Program-made: the position numbers and the translations under genes
Shown here: positions 31,938 through 42,606 of the stretch, one piece after another
Numbering within the stretch: position 1 is the first letter of the stretch
Layout: each line of letters starts with the position of its first letter
Notes under the pieces: generated by a model
Seen by the model: only the letters and a program-made list of their open reading frames with translations
Told to the model about the DNA's origin: nothing
The model's database searches: none
Source: Globodera rostochiensis
Taxonomy: Eukaryota > Nematoda > Chromadorea > Rhabditida > Heteroderidae
DNA length: 64,000 bases
Assembly: GCA_018350325.1 (NCBI GenBank)
Contig: JAEVLN010000003.1
Location: 5,435,650-5,499,649 of the forward strand
Direction of reading: 5' to 3'

Positions 31938-33262
31938 TTATTTCCAAAGGTACAGCTTGGGCAGGCCGGTGTCCGGATGAGAATGGTACACATAAACGCT
32001 CATCATCTGGTTAAGTGTCAACACTCCGGACGAAACTGTCAAAAGCAAAATTCAACCGGATTTTTGAGTCGGAATTATAAAAATAGATTAGGTATATTTG
32101 GCATTTTAAAATTCAAAATTGTCAAATCCAAATGGGTGGTACCAATCTTCTCAGTAAAATCCTTCTGAGGGATGAGCGGAAAACGAATTTTGAAAAGTGC
32201 CGGGCCGAGCATTTCACGTCTATTTGCCGCCGAAGGCTCTTTCCCATTTTTACGGCATTTTTCGTCTGCCCAGCGAAGTGCCTAATTTTGAAGAAAAAAA
32301 AAGTTAAAATCTTATTTGATTTAATTATATTTTATAGATTACGGCATTCCAAATTGCAATTTCATCGCTGATCATCAACTCGTCACGCTCCAGAATCTCA
32401 CACAATGATTGCTGATCAATTTGCAAAAACTCTTCCGAGAGGATCAAAGCCCGCGCATTCATATCGATGTGCTCCAAACACCGGCGAGCAAAGTCCCGAA
32501 ATTTAATTAAAATATTTTTTTTAATATTTACATATTTTACAGTTAATTCATAAAATATGGTTGTTTAAAAAGACATAAAATTTATTTTGGATTAAAAATC
32601 AATTATAATTTGTCCCACCCCCACCTCTTCTCCGAGAAAGCGAGTCTGGGCAAACGCGAAAAAAATATTGCTCAGCTCCGGTATGGGAAAGTCCAAACAC
32701 AAATCCACAAGTTCAGGAAGGTCATATTTTTTAGCTTAAATTTAAGATTTAAAAACCGAAAATATTAAAATCCATAAAATTTTATGACCGGCATAAAGCA
32801 CAGCGATTGCATTGTCGCCGTTCAGTCCACTCAAATCGTCCACATAAATAAAGCTGAGCATCGCCTTGAACGCCCCCACCTCCACGTCCGGCACCTCCAC
32901 GGGCTTAACCCCTTTCGAAGGATCTAAAAATTTGTTATCAAAAATTTTAATTATTTTTTCAGCCTCACGACTAAAATTTTTTGATCTCAGCTTACCGACA
33001 TTTCGGGCATCAAAAGGGAACATTGTCTCAAAAACGTCGGAGGCCCCCATCAGAATTGCTTTATGTGCTGGCAGAAGCTTAACAAAATAAAAATTTAAAT
33101 TATTAATAAAATTAAAATATCATTAACTAAAGTAAATGTTTCATATTTTTCAGAACTTGCCTCCTTTTTGTCTCCTCCGCCCACCAAAAATTGAACGTCC
33201 GCCCCATTGCCCGTGTCCAGCAAACGCTTAATACGGCCGACCAAAGAATTTGGTTTTGGCAT
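31938..33262 (-). CDS. BTB-BACK domain protein, copy A
   Basis: Minus-strand exons: 33161-33262 ([34 protein letters not shown]), 32996-33077 ([20 protein letters not shown]), about 32803-32927 ([38 protein letters not shown]), 32625-32734 ([20 protein letters not shown]), then about 32345-32495 ([36 protein letters not shown]), about 32165-32282 ([20 protein letters not shown]) and 31938-32030 ([20 protein letters not shown], ending LYLWK-stop). The first four exons cover a BTB/POZ fold and the start of BACK; the middle is BACK. Such proteins typically bridge substrates to Cul3 ubiquitin ligase. The first intron uses a GC donor (GAG|GCAAGT). Copy B at 37733-39007 is nearly identical. I see no inactivating change here; the exon 3 and exon 5 to 7 junctions are approximate. 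Confidence 0.75.
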
Positions 33263-34560
33263 TTCAAAAAATCGTCTTTAAAGCGTCTCGAATCAATAAC
33301 AAATAGAAATTAATATTTTGCCCGCAGAAATGCAATAAAAACCGAAAATTCACCTCTAAAAAACGATTTTAAATTCCAAAAGTCCTAAAGATTTACGTAT
33401 CGTAAGTAGAGTATTCGGAGGGCAGGCATTTTGTGTCATCTAATTACAGATGAAGATTTAAAATTATTCGCTTTTGGCATATATTTTTTAACGATGGATT
33501 GATTTCTTTTTTACTTTATTCACAAAAGTAAACTAGAGCACGGAATTTTGATAAATCAGGCAAAATAAATTTAAACCGGTTCAAAAACCGCTTTAAATTT
33601 TCAATTTTATTTTCTATCGACAAATTCGTAATTTTTAAATACTATATAAGTGATTTAGCCCATTTTTTAATCAATGGACAACTGAGTCTCCAGTCAAAAA
33701 GACACTTCAGTCCCGGGCTCATAACTTGCTTCAAAGTGGTTTCCGCCAAAAAATTCTTTCAGATTGGTGCGTTAGGCTTAGAGAGGAGTCGATTGATATA
33801 AATTTGTGGGATTTGGTGAGGTACAAGTATTCTTCAATTTTTCCAAAATTTATGCCGTGCTCATTCTCATCTTAACACTAGTAAAATAAAAATTTCCCGG
33901 GAACGGGAAGTTAACCGGAACTGAATTTGAATTTTGAATCCCAAATTTCAAAATTCAACACAAAGAATTTTTTATTTTATTTGGTATGCAATTTGCGATA
34001 AATTTCTGATATAAAGTGAAATTTAGAATTAACTATGGCACTTTTTTGAAGCTTTTTAGGAATGGGATAGGTATGGCGATTTTTGTAAAAGGTATAAATA
34101 ATTCAATTTTTTTTTTATTAGAAAACAGTCGCTTCAAAAAATCATTCATAAATATTTTGTATGAAAAAATTTTGGGCAAAAAGGACGGGAATTTCAAATT
34201 TAAACGGGACTGAAATCCGTAGCCACGAGTTTAGAAAAAGTTCGAGTCAGAAAACCCTTCGAGTTTAGAGTTGAAAAAATAATGAATCGGATTGACCGTT
34301 TGAGAATATTTTGATAATTTTAAAACGAGGAAGAAATGTTTGAATTCTCATTGGATAATAAAAAATGTATCCTTTATTCACGACGCCCTACATATCTCTG
34401 ATACAAATCAATTGGATAAATGTTTTTATTCCATAAAATTCCGTTCGTCCTCCTGCTCCCTCACAAAGTCAGTCCCAAAATGGAGCCAAAACATCATGCA
34501 AAGAAGGGACTGTGTTAATAATCGAATCAGTGGAGAAGGAAATTATTTTTTCTCATTTGC
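33263..34560. other. BTB 5' flank and repeat-derived sequence, no gene recognised
   Basis: 33263-33570 is duplicated upstream of BTB copy B (39008-39140 and 40612-40790) and contains the undisrupted site ACGTATCGTAAGTAGAG at about 33396. The remainder is AT-rich; GTGTCC/GACTGAAGTG words near 33670-33710 recur near 9465. Confidence 0.5.
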
Positions 34561-34562
34561 CC

Positions 34563-35910
34563 TTACCCGTCGTCAATGTCCTTGTCTCCGAAGTTATCGT
34601 CAATGTCCCCGTCTTTGAAGTCAATGTGGATGCTATTCCCCTGACAATAATTAGCCTCCTCTTCCCACTTGGCCCATTTCACTTCGTCACGCTCAATCGG
34701 ACAGCGAACCAACAGCCACGCGTCTTCCCCAACGTGCCGAAACACCAATCGTTCCCCCGTCAAATTGTTCTTTAGTTCGAATGGCACAATGTCATCAGAA
34801 GAACAATGCCGAAGAGTGAGAATGAAATTGACCGGAACGGTCGAATTGGCAAATTCCTTAAACGGAATAAAGAAATTTAAAACAAAAAGTCCAAGAAAAC
34901 AAATTTTAAAACTCACCATTTTCAGTGCCTCCATTCTTTCCGAATCAAAAAAACAATCCAACACATTCGGACGTCCATCCTCGCGGGGCGTGTACAACCA
35001 TTTGGCCAAAGCTTGGCCAGAAGAAGCGCCGGCTCTGTCATCGGCCGGGAACTCGGGAAAAGCATAATCAGATTCGATCACTCGGAGTTTTGGGCAATCG
35101 CGGAGAACGGTCGGAGAGAATTGGCGCAAATGGCGGTCGAGTTGATAATAATACAAAGATAAGTTGTAAATGTTGTCTTTGAACAAAGGCCAAATCTTTT
35201 TCAAAATGATTTCCCAGCTGCGGTTTTGGCCGTCGCGTGTTCCAATGGAAAGATCGGTCCCGTAGGAGTCGAAAAGCGGACGGAGGAGTTCGAGAAATTC
35301 GATGACATTTTGGTCCATGTAACTAAAAATTATGTTGAAATTTAACAAAAAAATCTTTGTGAAAAAATTCTGAACGGTTTCAAACAATTTAAGACCTTAT
35401 CGTAATGCGTTCAAATCCGATCACTTTTTGTCTGGAAGCGGCTCTTGTGGAATTGGCAAACGACGTACAACTTCATCGTCAACGAGTATGACAATTTCAG
35501 CGCAATTTCCTTCAACTGCGCGACGAATGTCCAAATCGCCCAACTCCCATTCCTTTGATTCGAAATGCGCGTCCACCAAAAAGTCAAATCGATCGCTGAT
35601 CAACGCAACTTTCAGTCCGAGCACAAAAGGGCCACAGAATTCGAAGACTTCGAACAAAAGGTCGGCGCAAACGATACTGAAAATAATGAGTGCCCGAAAA
35701 GAAACAATTTCCCGTTTTGTTAAAATCCCGAGTTTGAGCACCAATTTTTTAAATTTTACAAATAATTTTTTTTTAAATTTTCCGTCGGGACCCCCATTCT
35801 TTAGGATTAACGAAAATTCATCCATTTATGGCATTAGTTTTGCTTATTCCCTTCAAAAAAACTCACATTGCTTTCAATTGCTTCTCCGCTTCCTTTGGAT
35901 TGTCCGACAT
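34563..35910 (-). pseudogene. F-box-like copy 7, nearly complete but frameshifted in exon 2
   Basis: Exons: 35867-35910 (MSDNPKEAEKQLKA), 35396-35676, 34917-35322 and 34563-34856. Exons 3 and 4 are fully open ([52 protein letters not shown], then [29 protein letters not shown] and a DIDDG end with an internal acidic duplication [16 protein letters not shown]). Exon 2 is 281 nt instead of 279: two extra A at PLPDKK create TGA where other copies read PDKVIGF. The copy is thus broken by a 2-bp insertion, unless this is an assembly error. The intron 3 frame happens to be open, so exons 3-4 look like one 274-codon frame. Confidence 0.8.
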
Positions 35911-36007
35911 TTATTTTTTTGTTTTTGCAAATGAAAATAATTTTAATGATTCAAATGAGCTAAAAACTGAATAGTAATGGAATTTTAATATGTACATAGA
36001 AAAATTA

Positions 36008-36290
36008 GAAAATCGAATTATCATTTAGTTTTTGCCCTAAAATCGGTAACACCCTTTCTCGTAAATAAATAATGGGACAAATGGCAACCGAAGTGAGGCG
36101 AATGAAAAGTCTATTCGAATGATTGTGAGCAAATGTGGGGGCAGGAAAGGGAGTAAAAAATTTGAATTTATGGGCGATTAGGGTAGACACAAAGGTCGAT
36201 AACAGTTAATCTCTCGCCTGATGAGACAGAGAAGAGAAATTTTGGCGCATTTATGCAATCAATAAAAGACGCAAATAATGTCGAAGGGAA
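36008..36290 (+). repeat. F-box 5' flank repeat upstream of copy 7
   Basis: It shares GGGTAGACACAAAG, CGCCTGATGAGACAGAGAAG and AATAAAAGACGCAAAT with 11395-11640, 50345-50560 and 62400-62700. Its position 100-380 bp ahead of the exon 1 start on the minus strand suggests the copied promoter or 5' flank of the family. Confidence 0.6.
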
Positions 36291-36429
36291 CAGTTCCGGA
36301 CCGGGACGATTGAGTGTGACCGATTCCCCGGCCGGGGATCCCCGTTCCCCGGCGGCGGCGGCGAACCCTACTTTTAAGTAGAGTAGGCCGGGACCGGGAT
36401 TTTTGCGAAAAACCGGGATCGGGATTGAG

Positions 36430-37640
36430 CGGTTGGGATCGTTTCGGCGCGACCAGTTCGGCGCGATCAGTTCGGCGCCGTTTTTTCGGCGCCGTACCGT
36501 TTCGGCGCCGCTCGTTTCGGCGCGACCAGTTCGGCGCCCATAAAAAAAATATTAGTTCGGCGCCGACAAATATTAATATTGAAAATCGATTTTAATCAAA
36601 ATTATGAATTCTATTTCCTAATATTTTAGCATGCACCATGAAAACTTAAAGCCAAAGACTTAAAGCTTCTCTTTTAAACATCCGTATAAACTTCTTGTCA
36701 AAATACAACAACAATAAATATCAAATATTAAACAACAATGATCGATTACGCGTCCATAACGCAGTTTTGCGCAATACCCCTGAGAAATTCCGTGCCCAGT
36801 GTTTTCGACAGTGGTTGGTTTCGACAGTGAGTGATTTCGACAGTGAATTCCAAATAAATGTTTTGAACTTGTTAGACATTTCGAATTTTCAACTTCTAAA
36901 TACTTTTTAGACCTGTACCTTATCCGTTTTGCTAAAAAAATGCAGTTTAGGCTTGCCTCGAAAATTACAGACTTTTTGAATTGTTCGAATTTTTTACTTT
37001 TTCAGGTATTTTACATCAGTACGTGGGTCGAAATGCGCTAAAAATAAGGATTTTAAACTTTTTGGAATTTACAGAATTTTTGACAGTGGCACTGTCGAAG
37101 TCCACTGTCGAAATCACTTACTGTCGAAACCAACCACTGTCGAAAACACATAGCACCAGAAATTCAATAATGTTTTGGGGATCAAAATTTGCAAGAATAT
37201 TCAAAATCCTTCGGTCGGTTTTGCAAAACTTGGGTTTTTTTCAACATTGCATCCTCTCCCTGTGCGTAGTAAATTTGTCGAATGTGTAGAGGAAGCCATC
37301 AAGCCTCAACTTTTCCTTATTACGCTTAGATGCAATTTCGTTCATTCTAAAATGCATTTAACATAGGGTGAGAAAACAAAACTGGCGCAAAATGCAATAA
37401 CAAACGTTTTTTGGGAATGAACAAAAACAAAACGTTTGTAGAATATTAGAAGTTCGCGTAGATTCTACAGTATTTTCGCGCTAATTCAAATTAATGTTTG
37501 TCGGCGCCGAACTAATATTTTTTGTATGGGCGCCGAACTGGTCGCGCCGAAACGAGCGGCGCCGAAACGGTACGGCGCCAAAACGGTACGGCGCCGAAAA
37601 AACGGCGCCAAACTGATCGCGCCGAAACGAGCGGATCCGA
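36430..37640 (+). mobile_element. Large TIR element with CGGCGCC tandem-word termini, carrying a nested element
   Basis: The left arm (36430-36575) consists of GTTTCGGCGCGACCAG, TTCGGCGCGATCAG and TTCGGCGCCG words. The right arm (37492-37640) is its reverse complement word for word, ending ATCGCGCCGAAACGAGCGGA. The inner arm ends TTCGGCGCCGACAAATATTA and its reverse also match. The element contains the nested 36791-37157 element. No exact target duplication was found; the right side abuts a BTB exon 3 fragment. A one-armed relic of the same family lies at 46030-46085. No protein is encoded. Confidence 0.8.
36791..37157 (+). mobile_element. Nested TIR element of the TTCGACAGTG family, 8-bp target duplication
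   Basis: The termini are CGTGCCCAGTGTTTTCGACA and, reversed, GGTGCTATGTGTTTTCGACA. Both arms continue with GTGGTTGGTTTCGACAGTGA-like units. AGAAATTC flanks it exactly (36783-36790 and 37158-37165). It encodes nothing recognisable. It lies wholly within the 36430-37640 element, so it arrived later. Confidence 0.9.
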
Positions 37641-37732
37641 GCACAGCGATTGCATTGTCCCCGTTCAGTCCGCTCAAATCGTCCACATAAATGAAGCTGA
37701 GCATGGCCTTGAACACGCCCACCTCCACAGCT
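37641..37732 (-). pseudogene. BTB exon 3 fragment (third BTB copy)
   Basis: Reversed, it encodes [20 protein letters not shown], nearly identical to exon 3 of BTB copy B (38580-38670). It is cut on the left by the 36430-37640 element and joined on the right, without intron sequence, to the last exon of copy B. Confidence 0.85.
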
Positions 37733-39007
37733 TAGGCAGGCCGGTGTCCGGATGAGAATGGTACACATAAACGCTCATCATCTGGTTAAGTGTCAACACT
37801 CCGGACGAAACTGTCAAAAGCAAAATTCAACCGGATTTTTGAGTCGGAATTATAAAAATAGATTAGGTATATTTGGCATTTTAAAATTCAAAATTGTCAA
37901 ATCCAAATGGGTGGTACCAATATTCTCAGTAAAATCCTTCTGAGGGATGAGCGGAAAACGAATTTTGAAAAGTGCCGGGCCGAGCATTTCACGTCTATTT
38001 GCCGCCGAAGGCTCTTTTCCATTTTTACGGCATTTTTTGTCCGCCCAGCGAAGTGCCTAATTATTTAAAAAGGAAATATAAACACTAAATTAAAATCATT
38101 TTAATTTTGTTTTATTATTTTTTATAAATTTACGGCATTCCAAATTGCAATTTCTTCGCTGATCATCAACTCGTCACGCTCCAGAATCTCACACAATGAT
38201 TGCTGATCAATTTGCAAAAACTCTTCCGAGAGGATCAAAGCCCGCGCATTCATATCGATGTGCTCCAAACACCGGCGAGCAAAGTCCCGAAATTTAATTA
38301 AAATATTTTTTTTAATATTTACATATTTTACAGTTAATTCATAAAATATGGTTGTTTAAAAAGACAATAAAATTTATTTTGGATTAAAAATCAATTATAA
38401 TTTGTCCCACCCCCACCTCTTCTCCGAGAAAGCGAGTCTGGGCAAACGCGAAAAAAATACGGTATGGGAAAGTCCAAACACAAATCCACAAGTTCAGGAA
38501 GGTCATATTTTTTAGCTTAAATTTAAGATTTAAAAACCGAAAATATTAAAATCCATAAAATTTTATGACCGGCATAAAGCACAGCGATTGCATTGTCCCC
38601 GTTCAGTCCGCTCAAATCGCCCACATAAATGAAGCTGAGCATGGCCTTGAACACGCCCACCTCCACGGGTTTAATCTCTTCCGAAGAATCTAAAAAATTT
38701 GTTATCAAAAAATTTTAATTATTTTCAGCTCACCGGCATTTCGTGCATCAAAAGGGAACATTGTCTCAAAAACGTCGGAGGCCCCCATCAGAATCGCTTT
38801 ATGTGCTGGCAGAAGCTTAACAAAATAAAAATTTAAATATAATTAATAAAAGTAATTAAAATATCATTAATTAAAGTAAATGTTTCACTATTTTTCAGAA
38901 CTTGCCTCCTTTTTGTCTCCTCGCCCCACCAAAAATTGAACGTCCGCCCCATTGCCCGTGTCCAGCAAACGCTTAATACGGCCGACCGAAGAATTTGGTT
39001 TTGGCAT
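37733..39007 (-). pseudogene. BTB-BACK copy B, frameshifted by an 11-bp deletion
   Basis: It has the same exon order as copy A on the minus strand. Exon 1 at 38906-39007 encodes [16 protein letters not shown] and [15 protein letters not shown] with the same GC donor. Exon 2 lies near 38735-38817, exon 3 near 38570-38693, exon 4 near 38425-38515, and the BACK exons near 38135-38290 and 37935-38060. In exon 4 the bases for PELSNIF are missing (copy A TATTGCTCAGCTCCGGTATG against TACGGTATG here), an 11-bp deletion that shifts frame. The last exon stops at about 37733 after HPDTGLPKL. Confidence 0.85.
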
Positions 39008-39140
39008 TTCAAAAAATTGTCTTTTTAAAAGCGTCGGAAAAAACAACAAATAGAAATTAATATTTTGCCCGCAAAAATGCAATAAAAACCGAAAATGCAC
39101 CTCTAAAGAACGATTTAAATTCCAAAAGAAAGTCCTAAAG

Positions 39141-39411
39141 ATTTAATTTTTCTTGACTAAAGACGAATAAAATGGACAATCCAATTCGGTTTCTTTTTGA
39201 GGAGATAATTTGATTGAAACTTAATTGGACTAAAAATATGCAAATGCATATAAAATTAAATTATGTATTTCTGAAAAATTTAATTCACAATATTAAACAG
39301 TTAAATCAGAGCAAGGCGCTTTCAGGAAAAAAATAGTTTAAAAACTATAAATCCCATCCCTACTCATAATGAATGAATAAATGAATGAATTCGATTAAAT
39401 CAGTAAAAAGT
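39141..39411. other. About 270-bp insertion relative to BTB copy A flank
   Basis: Copy A reads CCTAAAGATTTACGTATCG without a break; here the two halves are separated by this AT-rich segment. Its ends show no obvious inverted repeat. Confidence 0.5.
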
Positions 39412-39423
39412 ACGTATCGTAAG

Positions 39424-40611
39424 GGTAAAAGGACGACTCGTTCCCGGCCAACTCGTTCACCCCCAACTCGTTCACCACCCCCGACTCGTTCACTTTTACC
39501 CAACTCGTTCACTTTTACCCAACTCGTTCACTTTTACCCAACTCGTTCTCTCTTACCCAACTCGTTCACTTTTACCCAACTCGTTCACTTTTAACCAACT
39601 CGTTCACTTTTACCCAACTCGTTCTCTTTTACCCAACTCGTTCACTTTTACCCAACTCGTTCACTTTTACCCAACTCGTTCTCTCTTACCCAACTCGTTC
39701 ACTTTTACCCAACTCGTTCACTTTTAACCAACTCGTTCACTTTTACCCAACTCGTTCTCTCTTACCCAACTCGTTCACTTTTACCCAACTCGTTCACTTT
39801 TAACCAACTCGTTCACTTTTACCCAACTCGTTCTCTTTTACCCAACTCGTTCACTTTTACCCAACTCGTTCACTTTTACCCAACTCGTTCTCTCTTACCC
39901 AACTCGTTCACTTTTACCCAACTCGTTCACTTTTAACCAACTCGTTCACTTTTACCCAACTCGTTCTCTTTTACCCAACTCGTTCACTTTTACCCAACTC
40001 GTTCACTTTTACCCAACTCGTTCACTTTTACCCAACTCGTTCACTTTTAACCAACTCGTTCTCTTTTACCCAACTCGTTCACTTTTGCCCAACTCGTTCC
40101 CTTTACCCGACTTTAAAAAAATTAATTTGTTTTCCAAAGTCGATAAAAAGGTCTTTTTAGGGGTATACCGGCTCGTAGAATCCGATTCTGACCTTCGTTT
40201 TCATCATTTCTGAACCCCTAACCCAAATTTGAACAATTGGTCGAACAAAAAAATTTTTAAAAAATTATTTTTTGTTTTTAGATCGTTAAGAGATACAAAA
40301 TGGATCTAAGGATTATCGGGAGAGTAAACGAGTATGCTTTTTGAACATTTTTGTTACAGAAATCAATTTTGAAAAAAAAAATTTTTTTCTAAAAATTTTT
40401 CGATTTCGGCTTTGGGGTTCGGAACTGGAAATTGTTCGAATTCGGGTTAGGGGTCCGACATACGCAACAAAGGAGCTTGGCTTCGTGTTTTCCCACTAAT
40501 TTTGAATAATTTTTAGGGGTTTAAAGCCTTTTTTATAGAGGGGAACGAGTTGGGTAAAAGTGAACGAGTTGGGGGTGAACGAGTTGGCCGGGAATGAGTC
40601 GGGGTCCGTCC
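39424..40611 (+). mobile_element. TIR element with one arm expanded into a minisatellite; 8-bp target duplication and empty site
   Basis: The element is 1188 bp. ATCGTAAG stands on both sides (39416-39423 and 40612-40619), and BTB copy A has the single, unoccupied site at about 33399. The left arm starts with GACTCGTTCCCGGCCAACTC then GTTCACCCCCAACTCGTTCA, and expands to about 35 units of ACTCGTTCACTTTTACCCA (39480-40110). The right arm is the reverse complement, with only three units (40545-40611). The core 40115-40540 has no recognisable protein. The element therefore moved after the BTB segment was duplicated, or was lost cleanly from copy A. Confidence 0.9.
39470..40110 (+). repeat. 19-bp minisatellite ACTCGTTCACTTTTACCCA
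   Basis: About 35 units with recurring variants (TTTAACC, CTCTTTT and CTCTCTT in place of CACTTTT), themselves arranged in blocks of several units. It is the expanded left arm of the 39424-40611 element. A lone related piece (TTCACTTTTACCCTACTGGT) lies near 43953. Confidence 0.95.
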
Positions 40612-40919
40612 ATCGTAAGTAGAGTATACGGAGGGGGCAGGCATTTTGTGTCATCTAATTACAGATGAAGATTTAAATTTATTCGTTTTAGGAAATATTT
40701 TTTAACGATGGATTGATTTCTTTTTTATTTTATTCACAAAACTAAACTAGAGCACGAAATTTCGATGAATCGGGCAAAATTATGCTATTTTAATTCCCTA
40801 AAATAAAAATTCCGGGAACGGGAATTTTAAATAAAAACTTGTTTTTTTAGTTGAAGTTTTTGAAAATTAAGGGAGACTTAAGTAACACCTAAGCCGAGTT
40901 TTGAGAGTGTCGCATTTCC

Positions 40920-41180
40920 GTCCGCATGTCGAGAGCTTTATAACTTTGTTCAATCTGAACCGATTAGGTCGAACATAATACCAAATAAAAGCTCCTTTTT
41001 GGAGGTTTTCTGGCCATAACTTTTTTGTAGTCCAATCGATTAGATTGTTTTAATCGATTCTTTCCATTAAGAGCTTTTATTTGGTATAATTTGCTACCTT
41101 ATTAGTTCAGTACAGAGAAAGTTATAAAACATTCGACATTCAAAACCTTTTCGACGTTCGGACCGGTTGCCCCGAACAAT
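40920..41180. repeat. Decayed copy of the 42255-42590 element
   Basis: TTCAATCTGAACCGATTAGG with AAAGCTC on the left and GAGCTTTTATTTGGTATAAT with CGACGTTCGGACCGGTTGCC on the right repeat the arms of the better preserved element at 42255-42590. No target duplication is visible. Confidence 0.55.
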
Positions 41181-41589
41181 TTTCTTAAGAAAAATGCAAA
41201 AAACCCCTAAAGATTGACTGAGTAGATACGGTACCGGCATTACAATAGGACCCGAGCTGAATCCGTTAAAAATTCCGGTCAGGCTTGTATTTTGACAAAA
41301 AACAAATAAAAATATTTTCAGTTTAGGGGGTTTTATTAGTACAACCCTAACTTGCTTGAGTTGGGTTTTTACTAAAACCCGGACTTGAGCTTTGAGCGAG
41401 ACGAGATTCTCGGAAAAATCTCGGGTCTCGAAAATCTCGAGCTGCAAAAGTCGATATTCGAGATTTATGATAAAAATATTTTTTTTTCAAAATTCTCTAA
41501 ACTCCACTAAATTTTAGTAAGGGTAAGAATGGAGCACTAGAGGCATGTCTGCAAAATTTGGTCACGAAATATAAGTGGGTATGGAAAGG

Positions 41590-41946
41590 GTGTACGGAAA
41601 ATTGGGGACCAAAATGCATTTGGACTTATAACGTTCTCCAACCTAAACCGATTAGGTAGAACGTACAAAATGAAAGCTCGATGAGTTAGCGGTATCATTA
41701 AGCTAATATTATGCAATTAGACAATGTTTAAAAAGTTTTGGCCAAGAAAGTGAAAAACTCAAGAAATGCCAATTTTTTGAGGTTTTCTGGCCATAACTGT
41801 TTTCTTTTTTGCTCAATAAATTAGATTGTTAAGAGTTAGATTCTATTCATCGAGCTTTCATTTGTTATTATGTTTGACCAATCGGTTTAGGTCAAAGAAT
41901 GTTATAAGCCCAAATTTTATTTTTGGTTACCAATTTTCCGGCACTC
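41590..41946. mobile_element. TIR element related to 42255-42590
   Basis: Left GTACGGAAAATTGGGGACC and CCAACCTAAACCGATTAGGT face right TTGACCAATCGGTTTAGGTC and GGTTACCAATTTTCCGGCAC. The flanks have no exact 8-bp repeat. Confidence 0.6.
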
Positions 41947-42254
41947 TATGAAAGAACCAACGGGCCGGCAACTTTTACGCGTCTTCCCGACTTAATAACA
42001 GTTTCACCAAATAAAAAGCAAAATTATTATTGAAAAGGAAAAAGCAACAATTTAAATGTTTAAGTCAGTCAATTTTCTCATTTTGACCCTCCAAATGTCG
42101 CTGTTCGCCTCAGATCCTTCTCTTTTTGGGCTCATTCGGACTTTCGTTTGCATTGAGGAGTCTGAAAATAGAAGGAAATGGTCGTGGGTGGGTGGGTGGG
42201 TAGAATCTGGGAAGGGTCGGGGAGTGTTAAAGGGAGAAAATGCGGCAAATCCCA

Positions 42255-42590
42255 CGCATCCGGTCCGAAGGTCGAAAGTGTTGTAACTTTCTTCAACCTA
42301 AACCGATTAGGTCGACCATAACACCAAATGAAAGCTTGCAATGAGTTAGATTATCATTAAGTTAAAGCTTTGCGATTAGACAATGCTTTATGGGCTCCCA
42401 AAATGGCCGTTTTTGGAGGTTTTCTGGCCATAACTTTTTTCATAATTATCAGATCGCTTAGTTTTTTTAGTTATTGCTTCTCCTCATCGAGAGCTTTCAT
42501 TTGGTATAATGTTCAACTAATCGGTTTAGGTTTTAGAAAGTTATAAAGCATTCGGCACTCAAAACCCTTTCGACCTTCGGACCGGTAGCC
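42255..42590 (+). mobile_element. TIR element, 336 bp, 8-bp target duplication, 16 bp from the stop of F-box copy 8
   Basis: AAATCCCA lies on both sides (42247-42254 and 42591-42598). The arms are CCGGTCCGAAGGTCGAAAG, then CCTAAACCGATTAGGTCG and ACCAAATGAAAGCT, and their reverse complements. F-box copy 2 has the matching sequence without insert (GCGGCAAATGCCCCCATTTC at about 7303), so the empty site is visible in a paralogue. Confidence 0.9.
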
Positions 42591-42606
42591 AAATCCCATT
42601 TCGTCC

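Noticed and set aside
34563..35387. Single-exon 274-codon gene
   Set aside because: The frame includes intron 3, which merely happens to be open; paralogues splice it, and exon 2 of this copy is frameshifted.
35428..35934. 168-codon plus-strand frame over F-box copy 7
   Set aside because: It is the antisense of exon 2; equivalent antisense frames occur over other copies for the same reason.
39385..39594. Repetitive TRSPPTRS-like peptide
   Set aside because: It is a translation of the 19-bp minisatellite and is not conserved as protein.
41590..41946. 8-bp target duplication TATGGAAAG/TATGAAAG
   Set aside because: The two sides differ in length and do not abut the termini exactly.
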